Shown here in pieces: positions 52,710-59,917 of a stretch of DNA of 62,815 nucleotides. Within the stretch, counting starts at the first letter, position 1. Each line of letters starts with the position of its first letter. Both the position numbers and the translations under genes were made by a program. Origin of the DNA: Neolewinella persica DSM 23188 (GTDB lineage Bacteria > Bacteroidota > Bacteroidia > Chitinophagales > Saprospiraceae); NCBI RefSeq assembly GCF_000373105.1, contig NZ_KB890420.1, positions 60,914-123,728 of the forward strand, written 5' to 3'. The notes beneath the pieces were generated by a model that was not told the DNA's origin, ran no database searches, and was given only the letters and a program-made list of their open reading frames with translations.

Positions 52710-53672
52710 ATGACCATTAATAAAATTTATCCCCTGATCACCGGACTGGGATTTATCGTAGCAGTTTTTATATCCTGTGGAAAATCCGATAGCTCGTCTC
52801 CCGAACTTCCTGTCGATCAAGCCACTTTGGCCCTGATAGATAAAGGAGAAGGGTTGATTAGTACCAACTGTTATTCCTGTCATAGCGCTACCGCCCCCCT
52901 TGAAGGAGGCAGGCTTGCCCCGCCAATGGAGGCAGTGAAAAGCCATTACCTGAACGACGAGAGTACCCTCGACGAGTTTACGAGCCAGCTGATTCGTTTT
53001 GTTCAAAAACCGTCTGAAGCTTATTCTAAAATGCCCGGCGCCCGAAAGCGTTTCGGGTTGATGCCCGCCTTGCCTCTCCCTGAAGAAGAGCTAAGGGCCA
53101 TCGCTGCATTTATTTACTACAAGGACCTGGAGGCTCCAGCTTGGCTGGAAGCACACCAGGGAGGGAAGCATGGGGCGCTTGCCAACCAAGAGGTTTATGT
53201 GGAAAGGGGAAAAAAGCAAGCAATGGAAACGAAGGCGGTCCTTGGCAAAAACCTTATGGCTGCCGTAAATGCCGGCGGGCCGGAAAACGCGGTAGCGTTT
53301 TGCAACGTCAGGGCGATACCGCTTACGGATAGCTCCTCGAATGTTCTTAGGGTACAACGGGTAAGTGATCGTCCCCGTAATCCGGACAATGCCGCCGACA
53401 GTCTGCAGCTGGTTCAGATAGCAGAAATTCGTAATGATTTGGATCAGGGTGAAACGGATGTTTACCGCATGGTAGAGGGCGAGGACGTAGTTACTGGTTA
53501 CTACCCGATCACAACGAATGCTTTTTGCTTGCAGTGTCATGGTAAAAAGGGAACCGATATCAATTCTGCTACAATTTCTGCGCTGGAAGCTCTTTACCCC
53601 GATGACCACGCCGTCGGCTACGCCGCGAATCAACTCCGGGGAATCTGGGTGGTGACCATGGCACGCGAATAA
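52710..53672 (+). CDS. Lipoprotein cytochrome c with DUF3365 (Tll0287-like) domain
   Basis: 320 residues. Lipoprotein signal with C23 in VFISC. A cytochrome c domain with haem motif C54-Y-S-C-H58 and a distal Met candidate in SKMPGARKRFGLMP. Then a DUF3365/Tll0287-like domain (ENAVAFCNVRAIPLTDSSS; RVQRVSDRPRNPDNAADSLQ; TGYYPITTNAFCLQCHGKKG) with a second CxxCH. DUF3365 proteins are haem-based redox or gas sensors or carriers. In the sulfur island it could accept electrons from a sulfur oxidation step; this is inference. Confidence 0.87.
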   Translation: MTINKIYPLITGLGFIVAVFISCGKSDSSSPELPVDQATLALIDKGEGLISTNCYSCHSATAPLEGGRLAPPMEAVKSHYLNDESTLDEFTSQLIRFVQKPSEAYSKMPGARKRFGLMPALPLPEEELRAIAAFIYYKDLEAPAWLEAHQGGKHGALANQEVYVERGKKQAMETKAVLGKNLMAAVNAGGPENAVAFCNVRAIPLTDSSSNVLRVQRVSDRPRNPDNAADSLQLVQIAEIRNDLDQGETDVYRMVEGEDVVTGYYPITTNAFCLQCHGKKGTDINSATISALEALYPDDHAVGYAANQLRGIWVVTMARE

Positions 53673-53747
53673 GGACAACTCCAGACGGGTTTACGTCTGA
53701 GTCGTTGCTTGAGCCCCGGATCGGGATGATTTTTATCAGTTTTTTCT

Positions 53748-53761
53748 GTGATCAAGGACAC
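53748..53761 (+). promoter_or_regulatory. Crp/Fnr-type operator for the second MBL-rhodanese gene
   Basis: GTGATCAAGGACAC, one half-site weaker, centre 53754.5, 36.5 bp before the end of TAATTTTG (53784-53791), an exact TAnnTTTG match. Confidence 0.7.
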
Positions 53762-53847
53762 AGTAAACAGAGGCTAAAGTCGATAATTTTGTTTTTATAA
53801 TCAGTCATCAGAGTGATGACAATATTAAGAATCAAAACCATTTAACT

Positions 53848-55257
53848 ATGAAAGTCCAACAAATTTATACCGGTTGCCTCGCTGAAGCCGCTTATTACAT
53901 TGAAAGCAAAGGAGAAGCCGTTATTATCGATCCGCTGCGGGAAACCGCTCCCTACCTTGAGATGGTAGAGCAAGACGGTGCAAAGATCAAATACGTACTG
54001 GAAACTCACTTTCATGCCGACTTCGTTTCTGGCCATCTCGACCTGGCGCGTAAGACTGGTGCTCAAATCGTTTATGGCCCCACGGCTAACCCGAATTTCG
54101 AGGCATACATTGCTAAAGATATGGAGATTCTCCAGGTGGGAGACGTCACCATTCAGGTATTGCATACGCCAGGCCATACCATGGAAAGCTCCACCTACCT
54201 TTTGCGAGACGAGCAGGGTAAGGACTATGCTCTTTTTACTGGTGATACACTTTTCCTCGGGGATGTAGGTCGGCCAGACCTTGCCATAAAGCAAGGCGAG
54301 ATCACGGAAGAAGACCTGGCCGGATTTTTGTTTGACAGCTTGCGGAATAAGATTATGCCGTTGGCTGATGACGTAATCGTTTATCCTGGCCATGGTGCAG
54401 GTTCTGCCTGCGGTAAGAAAATGAGTAATGATACTGAGGGCACGTTGGGGGAGCAGAAGCAATCCAATTACGCGCTGCGGGCAGACATGACCCGAGAAGA
54501 ATTCGTCAAAGAAGTACTCACCGGGCTCGTTGCTCCGCCGCAATACTTCCCTAAGAATGCGATGATGAATAAGATGGGCTACGAAAGCTTTGACAAAGTC
54601 CGTATCCAGGGTACTCAGGCACTTACCGTTCGAGCTTTTAAGGCTGCGTGGGCTGAAGAAGAAGCACTCGTGATTGACGCCAGGAGTAAAGAAGATTTTG
54701 CGAAAGGCTTTCTCCCCGGCTCTATCTTCATTGGATTGGACGGAACCTTTGCTCCGTGGGTAGGGCTACTGGTGCCGGACTTGCAACAGCCTATTCTATT
54801 CCTTGCCGATGAGGGTGACGAGGAAGAAGTGGTTACCCGGCTGGCGCGCGTGGGCTACGACAATGCCATCGGCTACCTACAGGGTGGTTTTGACGCCTGG
54901 AAAGAGGCCGGGGAGGACATCGATATAATTCAACAAGTATCAGCAGAGCAGTTTGCCGAACGAGTAACGGAAAGTACCAGTTTACTCGACGTCCGCAAGA
55001 GCAGCGAATACAGTTCCGAGCACGTTATTGGTGCCAGAAATTTCCCTCTGGATACCATCAATAAAACGATGTCTGAGCTGAACCCCGCCGAGCAATACTT
55101 CCTGCATTGCGCGAGCGGTTACCGCTCGATGATCACTGCATCAATTCTTCGTGCCAGGGGCTTTCAGCATCTGGTGGACATCCAGGGAGGCTTTGATGCC
55201 CTGAAGGAAACGTCAATGAAGGTCACCGACTACGTAGAACAGACGACCGAATTATAG
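53848..55257 (+). CDS. Persulfide-dioxygenase-like metallo-hydrolase with two rhodanese domains (copy 2)
   Basis: 469 residues, collinear with the protein at 46592. Metal-binding ETHFHADFVSGHLDLA, HTPGHTMESS and GDTLFLGDVGRPDLA are conserved. The first rhodanese domain again lacks Cys (LFLADEGDEEEV) and the second has it in HCASGYRS. The near-identical start (MKVQQIYTGCLAEAAYYIES) and matching promoter layout point to gene duplication, with division of labour possible. A terminator follows at 55283. Confidence 0.92.
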   Translation: MKVQQIYTGCLAEAAYYIESKGEAVIIDPLRETAPYLEMVEQDGAKIKYVLETHFHADFVSGHLDLARKTGAQIVYGPTANPNFEAYIAKDMEILQVGDVTIQVLHTPGHTMESSTYLLRDEQGKDYALFTGDTLFLGDVGRPDLAIKQGEITEEDLAGFLFDSLRNKIMPLADDVIVYPGHGAGSACGKKMSNDTEGTLGEQKQSNYALRADMTREEFVKEVLTGLVAPPQYFPKNAMMNKMGYESFDKVRIQGTQALTVRAFKAAWAEEEALVIDARSKEDFAKGFLPGSIFIGLDGTFAPWVGLLVPDLQQPILFLADEGDEEEVVTRLARVGYDNAIGYLQGGFDAWKEAGEDIDIIQQVSAEQFAERVTESTSLLDVRKSSEYSSEHVIGARNFPLDTINKTMSELNPAEQYFLHCASGYRSMITASILRARGFQHLVDIQGGFDALKETSMKVTDYVEQTTEL

Positions 55258-55282
55258 ACTAAATTCTCCCTCAATACTGTTT

Positions 55283-55324
55283 GTGCGTCACTTAGGTAAT
55301 TTCCGAAGTGGCGCACTTTTTTTT
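55283..55324 (+). terminator. Rho-independent terminator after the second MBL-rhodanese gene
   Basis: GTGCGTCACTT pairs with AAGTGGCGCAC and is followed by at least eight T residues. Confidence 0.85.
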
Positions 55325-55390
55325 GGAGTAGTTTGAAGAAGATAACTAATTGGAAACCTCAACCAGTTCATCGCATAAGGCCTAGAATAG

Positions 55391-55428
55391 AAGAGCAGTA
55401 CCGGAGTTTCACCCCGATACTGCTCTTG
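55391..55428. repeat. Hairpin at the convergent junction
   Basis: AAGAGCAGTA-C-CGG pairs with CCG-A-TACTGCTCTT. No T-run follows on the plus strand. It may block read-through from the minus-strand membrane genes. Confidence 0.6.
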
Positions 55429-55440
55429 AAGACTTTGACT

Positions 55441-55458
55441 GCATCCTGCGGCCGCGCC
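55441..55458 (+). repeat. 17-bp dispersed repeat, copy 16 (forward, one inserted base)
   Basis: GCATCCTGCGGCCGCGCC, equal to the consensus with one extra base, touching the end of the YgaP-like gene. Confidence 0.7.
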
Positions 55459-55665
55459 CTAAGACTTTACCTTGCAGGTATTGATGCCCAACAAACTATA
55501 AAGCGGGCACATTCCCACGACGCTGGTGAGTAGAAAAATACCAGCCAGGACTAGAAGAATGATGCCAAGCGTACCGGTGACGGTACCGGTGAAGTATAGC
55601 GCGATGAATACGATGGCGATAATTGGGCGGATGAAGCGATCCGCAGATCCCATATTGATGGTCAT
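55459..55665 (-). CDS. YgaP-like DUF2892 small membrane protein
   Basis: 68 residues from ATG 55665 (MTINMGSADRFIRPIIAIVF). Two membrane helices and the end GMCPLYSLLGINTCKVKS, typical of DUF2892/YgaP C-terminal domains, which in other bacteria are fused to rhodaneses. Here it is free-standing. The frame opens further upstream to 55761, but that part overlaps the small gene at 55677 in another frame, so I place the start at the family-typical Met. Confidence 0.85.
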   Translation of the reverse strand: MTINMGSADRFIRPIIAIVFIALYFTGTVTGTLGIILLVLAGIFLLTSVVGMCPLYSLLGINTCKVKS

Positions 55666-55676
55666 AATTAGGTAGT

Positions 55677-55787
55677 TTAAGTTGTGAAATATTCGATAAT
55701 GATGGCAATCACTCCGGCGATTGAAAGACAGCCGAGACAAGCAATGATCAGCTTTTGCCACAGCGGGAGTGATTTGATGAAAGCCAT
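55677..55787 (-). CDS. 36-residue membrane microprotein
   Basis: ATG 55787 to TAA 55677 reads MAFIKSLPLWQKLIIACLGC and then LSIAGVIAIIIEYFTT. It is a single transmembrane helix with a basic N-terminus and two Cys at its middle. It lies 11 bp upstream of the YgaP-like gene on the same strand. A plausible promoter lies upstream: GATCTTTG (minus strand, 55816-55809), with a weak palindrome GTAGC-AAAT-GTTAC whose centre (55845.5) is again 36.5 bp away. No family recognised. Confidence 0.55.
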   Translation of the reverse strand: MAFIKSLPLWQKLIIACLGCLSIAGVIAIIIEYFTT

Positions 55788-55860
55788 TTGAAACCGTTTA
55801 GATTACTACAAAGATCTGAGGTAAAACGGCTTGTGTTTGTAGCAAATGTTACATTGAAGT

Positions 55861-56502
55861 ATGATTGAACTTACGACCGCTTACTTAAAGGCAAATTTCC
55901 CGGGGTTGAGCGACGACCGGTTAAGAGAAGATATTGTGATGCACGGTACGCTGCACCAGTTTGATGAAGGTTTAGTAATACTGAAAGTAGGGCAATATCT
56001 GGACCATATTCCCCTGATGAGTAAAGGGGGCGTCAAGGTGATTCGGCATACGGAAAATCACCAAAATATCTTCCTTTATTTCATACGTCCGGGGGAAACC
56101 TGTGCGATCACGCTATCATCTTGCCTCAAGCGGCAGACCAGTCGGGTACATGCCTACACAGTTGCTCCCACGGAAATCATTCTGCTTCCGGTGGAGCGGG
56201 TTTACTATTACACCAAGCATTTTTCGGGTTGGAACGAGTTTATCCTGAAGAGTTTCAGGGAGAAATTCGATGACATTATGGACGCTTTAGATTGGCTGGC
56301 CTTTGAGCCGCTGAAGACCCGCATCATGCGTTATCTGGAGGATTCGGCGCAGCTGCGTGGTCAGAATAACCTGAGCATTACGCATATTGAATTAGCAACC
56401 GACATGGGTGCGAGCCGAGTGAGTGTTTCACGGATTTTGAAAGAATTGGAACAGGAGGGAAATATCAGGCTGGAACGGAACAAGATCACCATTCGGGTCT
56501 AA
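55861..56502 (+). CDS. Crp/Fnr family regulator with conserved Cys pair, second paralogue
   Basis: 213 residues. Sensor domain with NIFLYFIRPGETCAITLSSC, giving C81 and C88, aligned with C82 and C89 of the regulator at 44009. The helix-turn-helix is THIELATDMGASRVSVSRIL, followed by KELEQEGNIRLERNKI; the recognition helix has V-x-x-S-R where the paralogue has E-x-x-S-R, so it may prefer a different half-site. The upstream region carries TGTAGCAAATGTTACA (55838-55853), a candidate site of its own. Divergent from the microprotein/YgaP pair. Confidence 0.88.
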   Translation: MIELTTAYLKANFPGLSDDRLREDIVMHGTLHQFDEGLVILKVGQYLDHIPLMSKGGVKVIRHTENHQNIFLYFIRPGETCAITLSSCLKRQTSRVHAYTVAPTEIILLPVERVYYYTKHFSGWNEFILKSFREKFDDIMDALDWLAFEPLKTRIMRYLEDSAQLRGQNNLSITHIELATDMGASRVSVSRILKELEQEGNIRLERNKITIRV

Positions 56503-56619
56503 GCAGACTTAAATGGTGACCTTGTTTATTTCCAGACTTGTTTTGAGATGACTTGACGATCCACCGCTTCGGAGTAATAACGATGCAGCGAAATGGTTCC
56601 TCTGTCTTGAAGGCGTGGG

Positions 56620-57870
56620 TTACACGTCCTTTCCCCGCATCATCTTATTCCAGTACAGGTAGGGGAGGATATACTTCTTCAGCATCCATAACCGCCAGTG
56701 CTCTTTAGAGCTGTCGCTGATGAGCATCTGCTTTAGCTTTGGATCCGGCGTAAATTTATTGTCGTAGTCAAACTCGGCCAATACCATTTTTCCGTAGCCG
56801 GTTACCAGCGGGCAGGAGGAATAACCGTTGTAGGCCATTTTGCCCATCTTATCGCTTCCAATCAGCAGGTCTATATTATCGACTACAATGGGGACCTGCT
56901 TACGAATAGCGGCGCCCGTTTTAGCGGTGGGCAGTCCGGCTACGTCGCCAAGGCCGAAGATGTTATCGTACTTCTTATGCTGCATGGTGTATTGGTCCAC
57001 GTCCAACCAACCGGTTCCGTTAACTAAGGAGGAGTCCTGAATGAATTTGGGGGCCGTTGAAGGCGGTGCAGTATGCAGCATATCGAAGTGAATGCCCGTA
57101 AGGTCACCGTCGGTTTCTGTTTTGACACCCTTATGGTTGTGCTCTTTCATATGGTCGGCGAAAGCGTACCAGGCGATACGGTTTGGCCCGTCCACTTTCT
57201 TAAGCTGGTAACCAAACCGAAGATTGATGTCTTTGCGATCAACGACTTCCATTAAGGTTTTAGCTATTTGCGGTACACCGAAAATGATGGTGCCCGCAGT
57301 TGCAAAAACAACCTCGGTCTTATCGCGAACGGCCTTGTTCTTCGCCCAGTGGTCTTCGGCGAGGTACATAATCTTCTGTGGTGCACCGCCGCACTTGATC
57401 GGGGTAGTAGGTTGGGTGAACAGTGCGGTACCTCCCTTAAATTCCTGAATGACTTTCCAGGTATGGTCGGGATCGGTATAGTTGCTGCAAACCACGCCTT
57501 TGTCTAAGGCTTCGCCGAGTCCGGGTACCAGGCTCATATCATAAACGAGGCCTGGGGCAACCACCAGATAATCGTAGGTGATGTCTCCGCTGGAGGCAGT
57601 CCGGACCGTATTGTTTTCGGGGTCGAAGCCAGTGGCTTTGTCTTTGATCCAGGTGGCTTCTTTGGGGATGACGGAGGCCATGGGACGGGCCGTGTCTTTG
57701 TAGTCATAGGTTCCTGCACCGACCAGCGTCCAGGCGGCTTGGTAGTAGTGGGTGTCGGCGGGCTCGATGATGGCGACACTGGTTCGCTTTTTCTGCTTGA
57801 TAAGTTGGCTTGCTACCATAATACCGGCGGTACCGCCGCCAATGATAAGCACCTGATGATGAGTGGGCAT
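56620..57870 (-). CDS. Sulfide:quinone oxidoreductase-like FAD protein
   Basis: 416 residues from ATG 57870 (MPTHHQVLIIGGGTAGIMVA). FAD-binding GGGTAG, second dinucleotide motif near YLVVAPGLVYD, and GLGDVAGLPTAKTGAA near the C-terminus. C128, C160 (TPIKCGGAPQK) and C353 (GYSSCPLVTGYGK) match the Cys positions of SQR enzymes, where two of them bridge sulfane sulfur. It oxidises sulfide to polysulfide or persulfide and reduces quinone at the membrane. The open frame extends to 58083 but that part overlaps the regulatory region. Operator 57922 and a perfect -7 element precede it. Confidence 0.9.
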   Translation of the reverse strand: MPTHHQVLIIGGGTAGIMVASQLIKQKKRTSVAIIEPADTHYYQAAWTLVGAGTYDYKDTARPMASVIPKEATWIKDKATGFDPENNTVRTASSGDITYDYLVVAPGLVYDMSLVPGLGEALDKGVVCSNYTDPDHTWKVIQEFKGGTALFTQPTTPIKCGGAPQKIMYLAEDHWAKNKAVRDKTEVVFATAGTIIFGVPQIAKTLMEVVDRKDINLRFGYQLKKVDGPNRIAWYAFADHMKEHNHKGVKTETDGDLTGIHFDMLHTAPPSTAPKFIQDSSLVNGTGWLDVDQYTMQHKKYDNIFGLGDVAGLPTAKTGAAIRKQVPIVVDNIDLLIGSDKMGKMAYNGYSSCPLVTGYGKMVLAEFDYDNKFTPDPKLKQMLISDSSKEHWRLWMLKKYILPYLYWNKMMRGKDV

Positions 57871-57921
57871 GATCTGTTTTTTGTTTCTGATCAAATGTAA
57901 AGGAGCGGGCGACGCTATTCT

Positions 57922-57935
57922 GTGATCTGCCTCAC
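57922..57935 (-). promoter_or_regulatory. Crp/Fnr-type operator for the SQR-like gene
   Basis: GTGATCTGCCTCAC, centre 57928.5. The minus-strand -7 element TACATTTG (57899-57892) ends exactly 36.5 bp away. Confidence 0.75.
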
Positions 57936-58006
57936 ACAAGCTAAAAACAGGACTGGCGCCGACTTCGTCAGTCCCCAGCAAAACAGCAGCAAAATAACGT
58001 GGAAGT

Positions 58007-58020
58007 GTGATGTGGGTCAC
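58007..58020 (+). promoter_or_regulatory. Crp/Fnr-type operator for the DUF983 gene
   Basis: GTGATGTGGGTCAC, centre 58013.5, 36.5 bp before the end of GACCTTTG (58043-58050), a TAnnTTTG-like element. It makes a divergent pair with the SQR-like promoter. Confidence 0.75.
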
Positions 58021-58081
58021 ATGAATTAAGCCCTGAGGAAATGACCTTTGCAGCTTCAGAAGAACTTTAAATTCTATATTC

Positions 58082-58474
58082 ATGCAGTGGCAAAAAGATG
58101 CGAAGGCAATGTTTAACCATAAATGTGCGGAGTGTCATGAGGGAGATATGTTTCCGACTGGGTCATTCAGTTTTAAGGAGCCGTTTGAGATGCACGAACG
58201 TTGCCCTAAATGCGATGCCAATTATTATCCGGAACCCGGATTTTACTATGGGGCGATGTTTATCTCCTATATTTTTACGGCCTTCTTTTTCCTAGGTTTC
58301 GTGATGCTGCTACACTGGGTATTCGATCTAAGTCTTATGACTTCCTTCATATGGCTCTTACTTTTTGTAGCTACTTTTTTCGTTTGGTGGTTCCGTTTTG
58401 CACGGGCTTTCTGGTTGAATTTGTTGGTAGGATTTCGACCCGAAAAAGCAACTGTTGCTAAAGCTAAAGGGTAG
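58082..58474 (+). CDS. DUF983 family zinc-ribbon membrane protein
   Basis: 130 residues. Two Cys pairs (CAECHEGDMFPTGSF and CPKCDANYYPEPGFYYGAM) form a likely zinc ribbon, followed by two membrane helices. DUF983 is often near cytochrome oxidase genes. Here it is divergently transcribed from the SQR-like gene under the same type of operator, which ties it to the sulfur regulon. Confidence 0.88.
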   Translation: MQWQKDAKAMFNHKCAECHEGDMFPTGSFSFKEPFEMHERCPKCDANYYPEPGFYYGAMFISYIFTAFFFLGFVMLLHWVFDLSLMTSFIWLLLFVATFFVWWFRFARAFWLNLLVGFRPEKATVAKAKG

Positions 58475-58502
58475 GCTTACCTTGCTTAATTACCGGTTTT
58501 TT

Positions 58503-58519
58503 GTACCTGCGTCCGCGCC
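58503..58519 (+). repeat. 17-bp dispersed repeat, copy 17 (forward)
   Basis: GTACCTGCGTCCGCGCC, two mismatches to consensus, between the DUF983 and serine hydrolase genes. Confidence 0.65.
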
Positions 58520-58563
58520 TGATTAAACTCCCGGTCACGTCGGGCGTCTAAAAAGGAAAACCC

Positions 58564-59865
58564 ATGAAATCGCTCTTTTTTAGTTTTTTACTACTGGCCG
58601 GGTACCAACTTTTTTCTCAGAACATTTATTTCCCTCCCGTAACCAACAGCAATTGGGAGACGATGAGCCTGCAAGAAGCTGGCTTTTGCTCAGCTAACGA
58701 GCAGGCGTTGTACGATTACCTTGCTGAAACCAATACCGACGCCTTTCTCTTACTCAAAGACGGTAAAATTGTCATCGAAAAATACTTCGGTGATTTTACG
58801 GCCATATCTCCTCACGTCTGGAATTCTGCCGGAAAATCTCTGATGGCTTTTGCTGTCGGTGTGGCAGCGGACCTAGATTCCCTAAACATCAATGACCGAA
58901 CCACTGATTACCTTGGGGCCGACTGGACTGACTGCCCCGAAACAGAGGACAGCATCCGGATTATCCACCAATTAACGATGACATCCGGCCTTTCTGATGC
59001 AACCGGGGATCCTTTCTGTACCGCTCCGGAATGCCTTGGATGCCTTGCCGACCCGGCAACCCGCTGGGACTACCATAATGGCCCCTACACCTTGCTTGGT
59101 GAGGTGATTGAAGCTGCAGTGGGACAGGACCTGAACGACTTTGTTACCGAACGGATAAAACGGCCAACGGGAATGACCGGCCAGTACCGCTACTTCGGAG
59201 ATAATCGGATATTCATTAGCAATGCGCGGTCCATGGCCCGGTTTGGCCTTCTTATGCTCAACGGCGGGACCTGGGATGGAACACCGGTATTGCGCGATGC
59301 AAACTATGTTAATGCTATGACCAATTCTTCCCAGGACTTAAATAAGTCCTATGGCTACCTCTGGTGGCTAAATGGGAAGGCTTCTTACCAGCTGCCTGGA
59401 CTGCAATTTAGTTTTCCCGGGCCGATCATGCCTGATGCGCCGGCGGAAACCTATGCAGCCATCGGGAAGAATGGTCAAATAATCAATGTTGTGCCCAGCC
59501 AGGGTTTGGTGGTGGTTCGGATGGGAGATACGCCGGGCGACGGAAGCCTGGTTTCCTCTAATTATAACGATTCCATTTGGGTGAGGATTAATGACCTGGA
59601 CTGCGCTACCAGTGTTGCCGGAGTAGATTTGAATAATGAGGTGAAGGTTTTTCCCAACCCTGCCACTACCGACGTCCGCTTGTCTGCAACTACCGGCCTC
59701 AGTTGGGTTACTATTTATGATGGATCGGGAAAAAGCCTTGATCGTTTTCGTTTGAGTGGTTCCCTGGTTGACATCAATCTTGAAGGCTTCCCTAAGGGAC
59801 TATTGCACCTGCGCATCGTTACCCGGTCGGGTACGGTTTTATGGCGGAGAGTGGTTCGGCAATAA
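58564..59865 (+). CDS. Secreted serine hydrolase (beta-lactamase class C fold) with T9SS sorting domain
   Basis: 433 residues. Signal peptide (MKSLFFSFLLLAGYQLFSQ). Class C beta-lactamase/esterase core with NSAGKSLMAF (catalytic S-x-x-K) and the Y-x-N motif in WDYHNGPYTLLGE. C-terminal T9SS sorting domain (EVKVFPNPATTDVRLSATTG ... GLLHLRIVTRSGTVLWRRVV). It is probably a surface or secreted esterase or peptidase; true beta-lactamase activity is not implied. Confidence 0.9.
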   Translation: MKSLFFSFLLLAGYQLFSQNIYFPPVTNSNWETMSLQEAGFCSANEQALYDYLAETNTDAFLLLKDGKIVIEKYFGDFTAISPHVWNSAGKSLMAFAVGVAADLDSLNINDRTTDYLGADWTDCPETEDSIRIIHQLTMTSGLSDATGDPFCTAPECLGCLADPATRWDYHNGPYTLLGEVIEAAVGQDLNDFVTERIKRPTGMTGQYRYFGDNRIFISNARSMARFGLLMLNGGTWDGTPVLRDANYVNAMTNSSQDLNKSYGYLWWLNGKASYQLPGLQFSFPGPIMPDAPAETYAAIGKNGQIINVVPSQGLVVVRMGDTPGDGSLVSSNYNDSIWVRINDLDCATSVAGVDLNNEVKVFPNPATTDVRLSATTGLSWVTIYDGSGKSLDRFRLSGSLVDINLEGFPKGLLHLRIVTRSGTVLWRRVVRQ

Positions 59866-59917
59866 ACCATAAACCGAATATCTCCCTATATTCAGCCCGT
59901 TAACCGACCATCCGACT

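Noticed and set aside
53804..53820. GTCATCAGAGTGATGAC as the operator of the second MBL-rhodanese gene
   Set aside because: It lies downstream of the -7 element TAATTTTG; the site at 53748 has the right spacing.
57871..58083. Long N-terminal extension of the SQR-like protein
   Set aside because: The extension covers two operators and both promoters, and the FAD-binding motif sits at the normal distance from ATG 57870.
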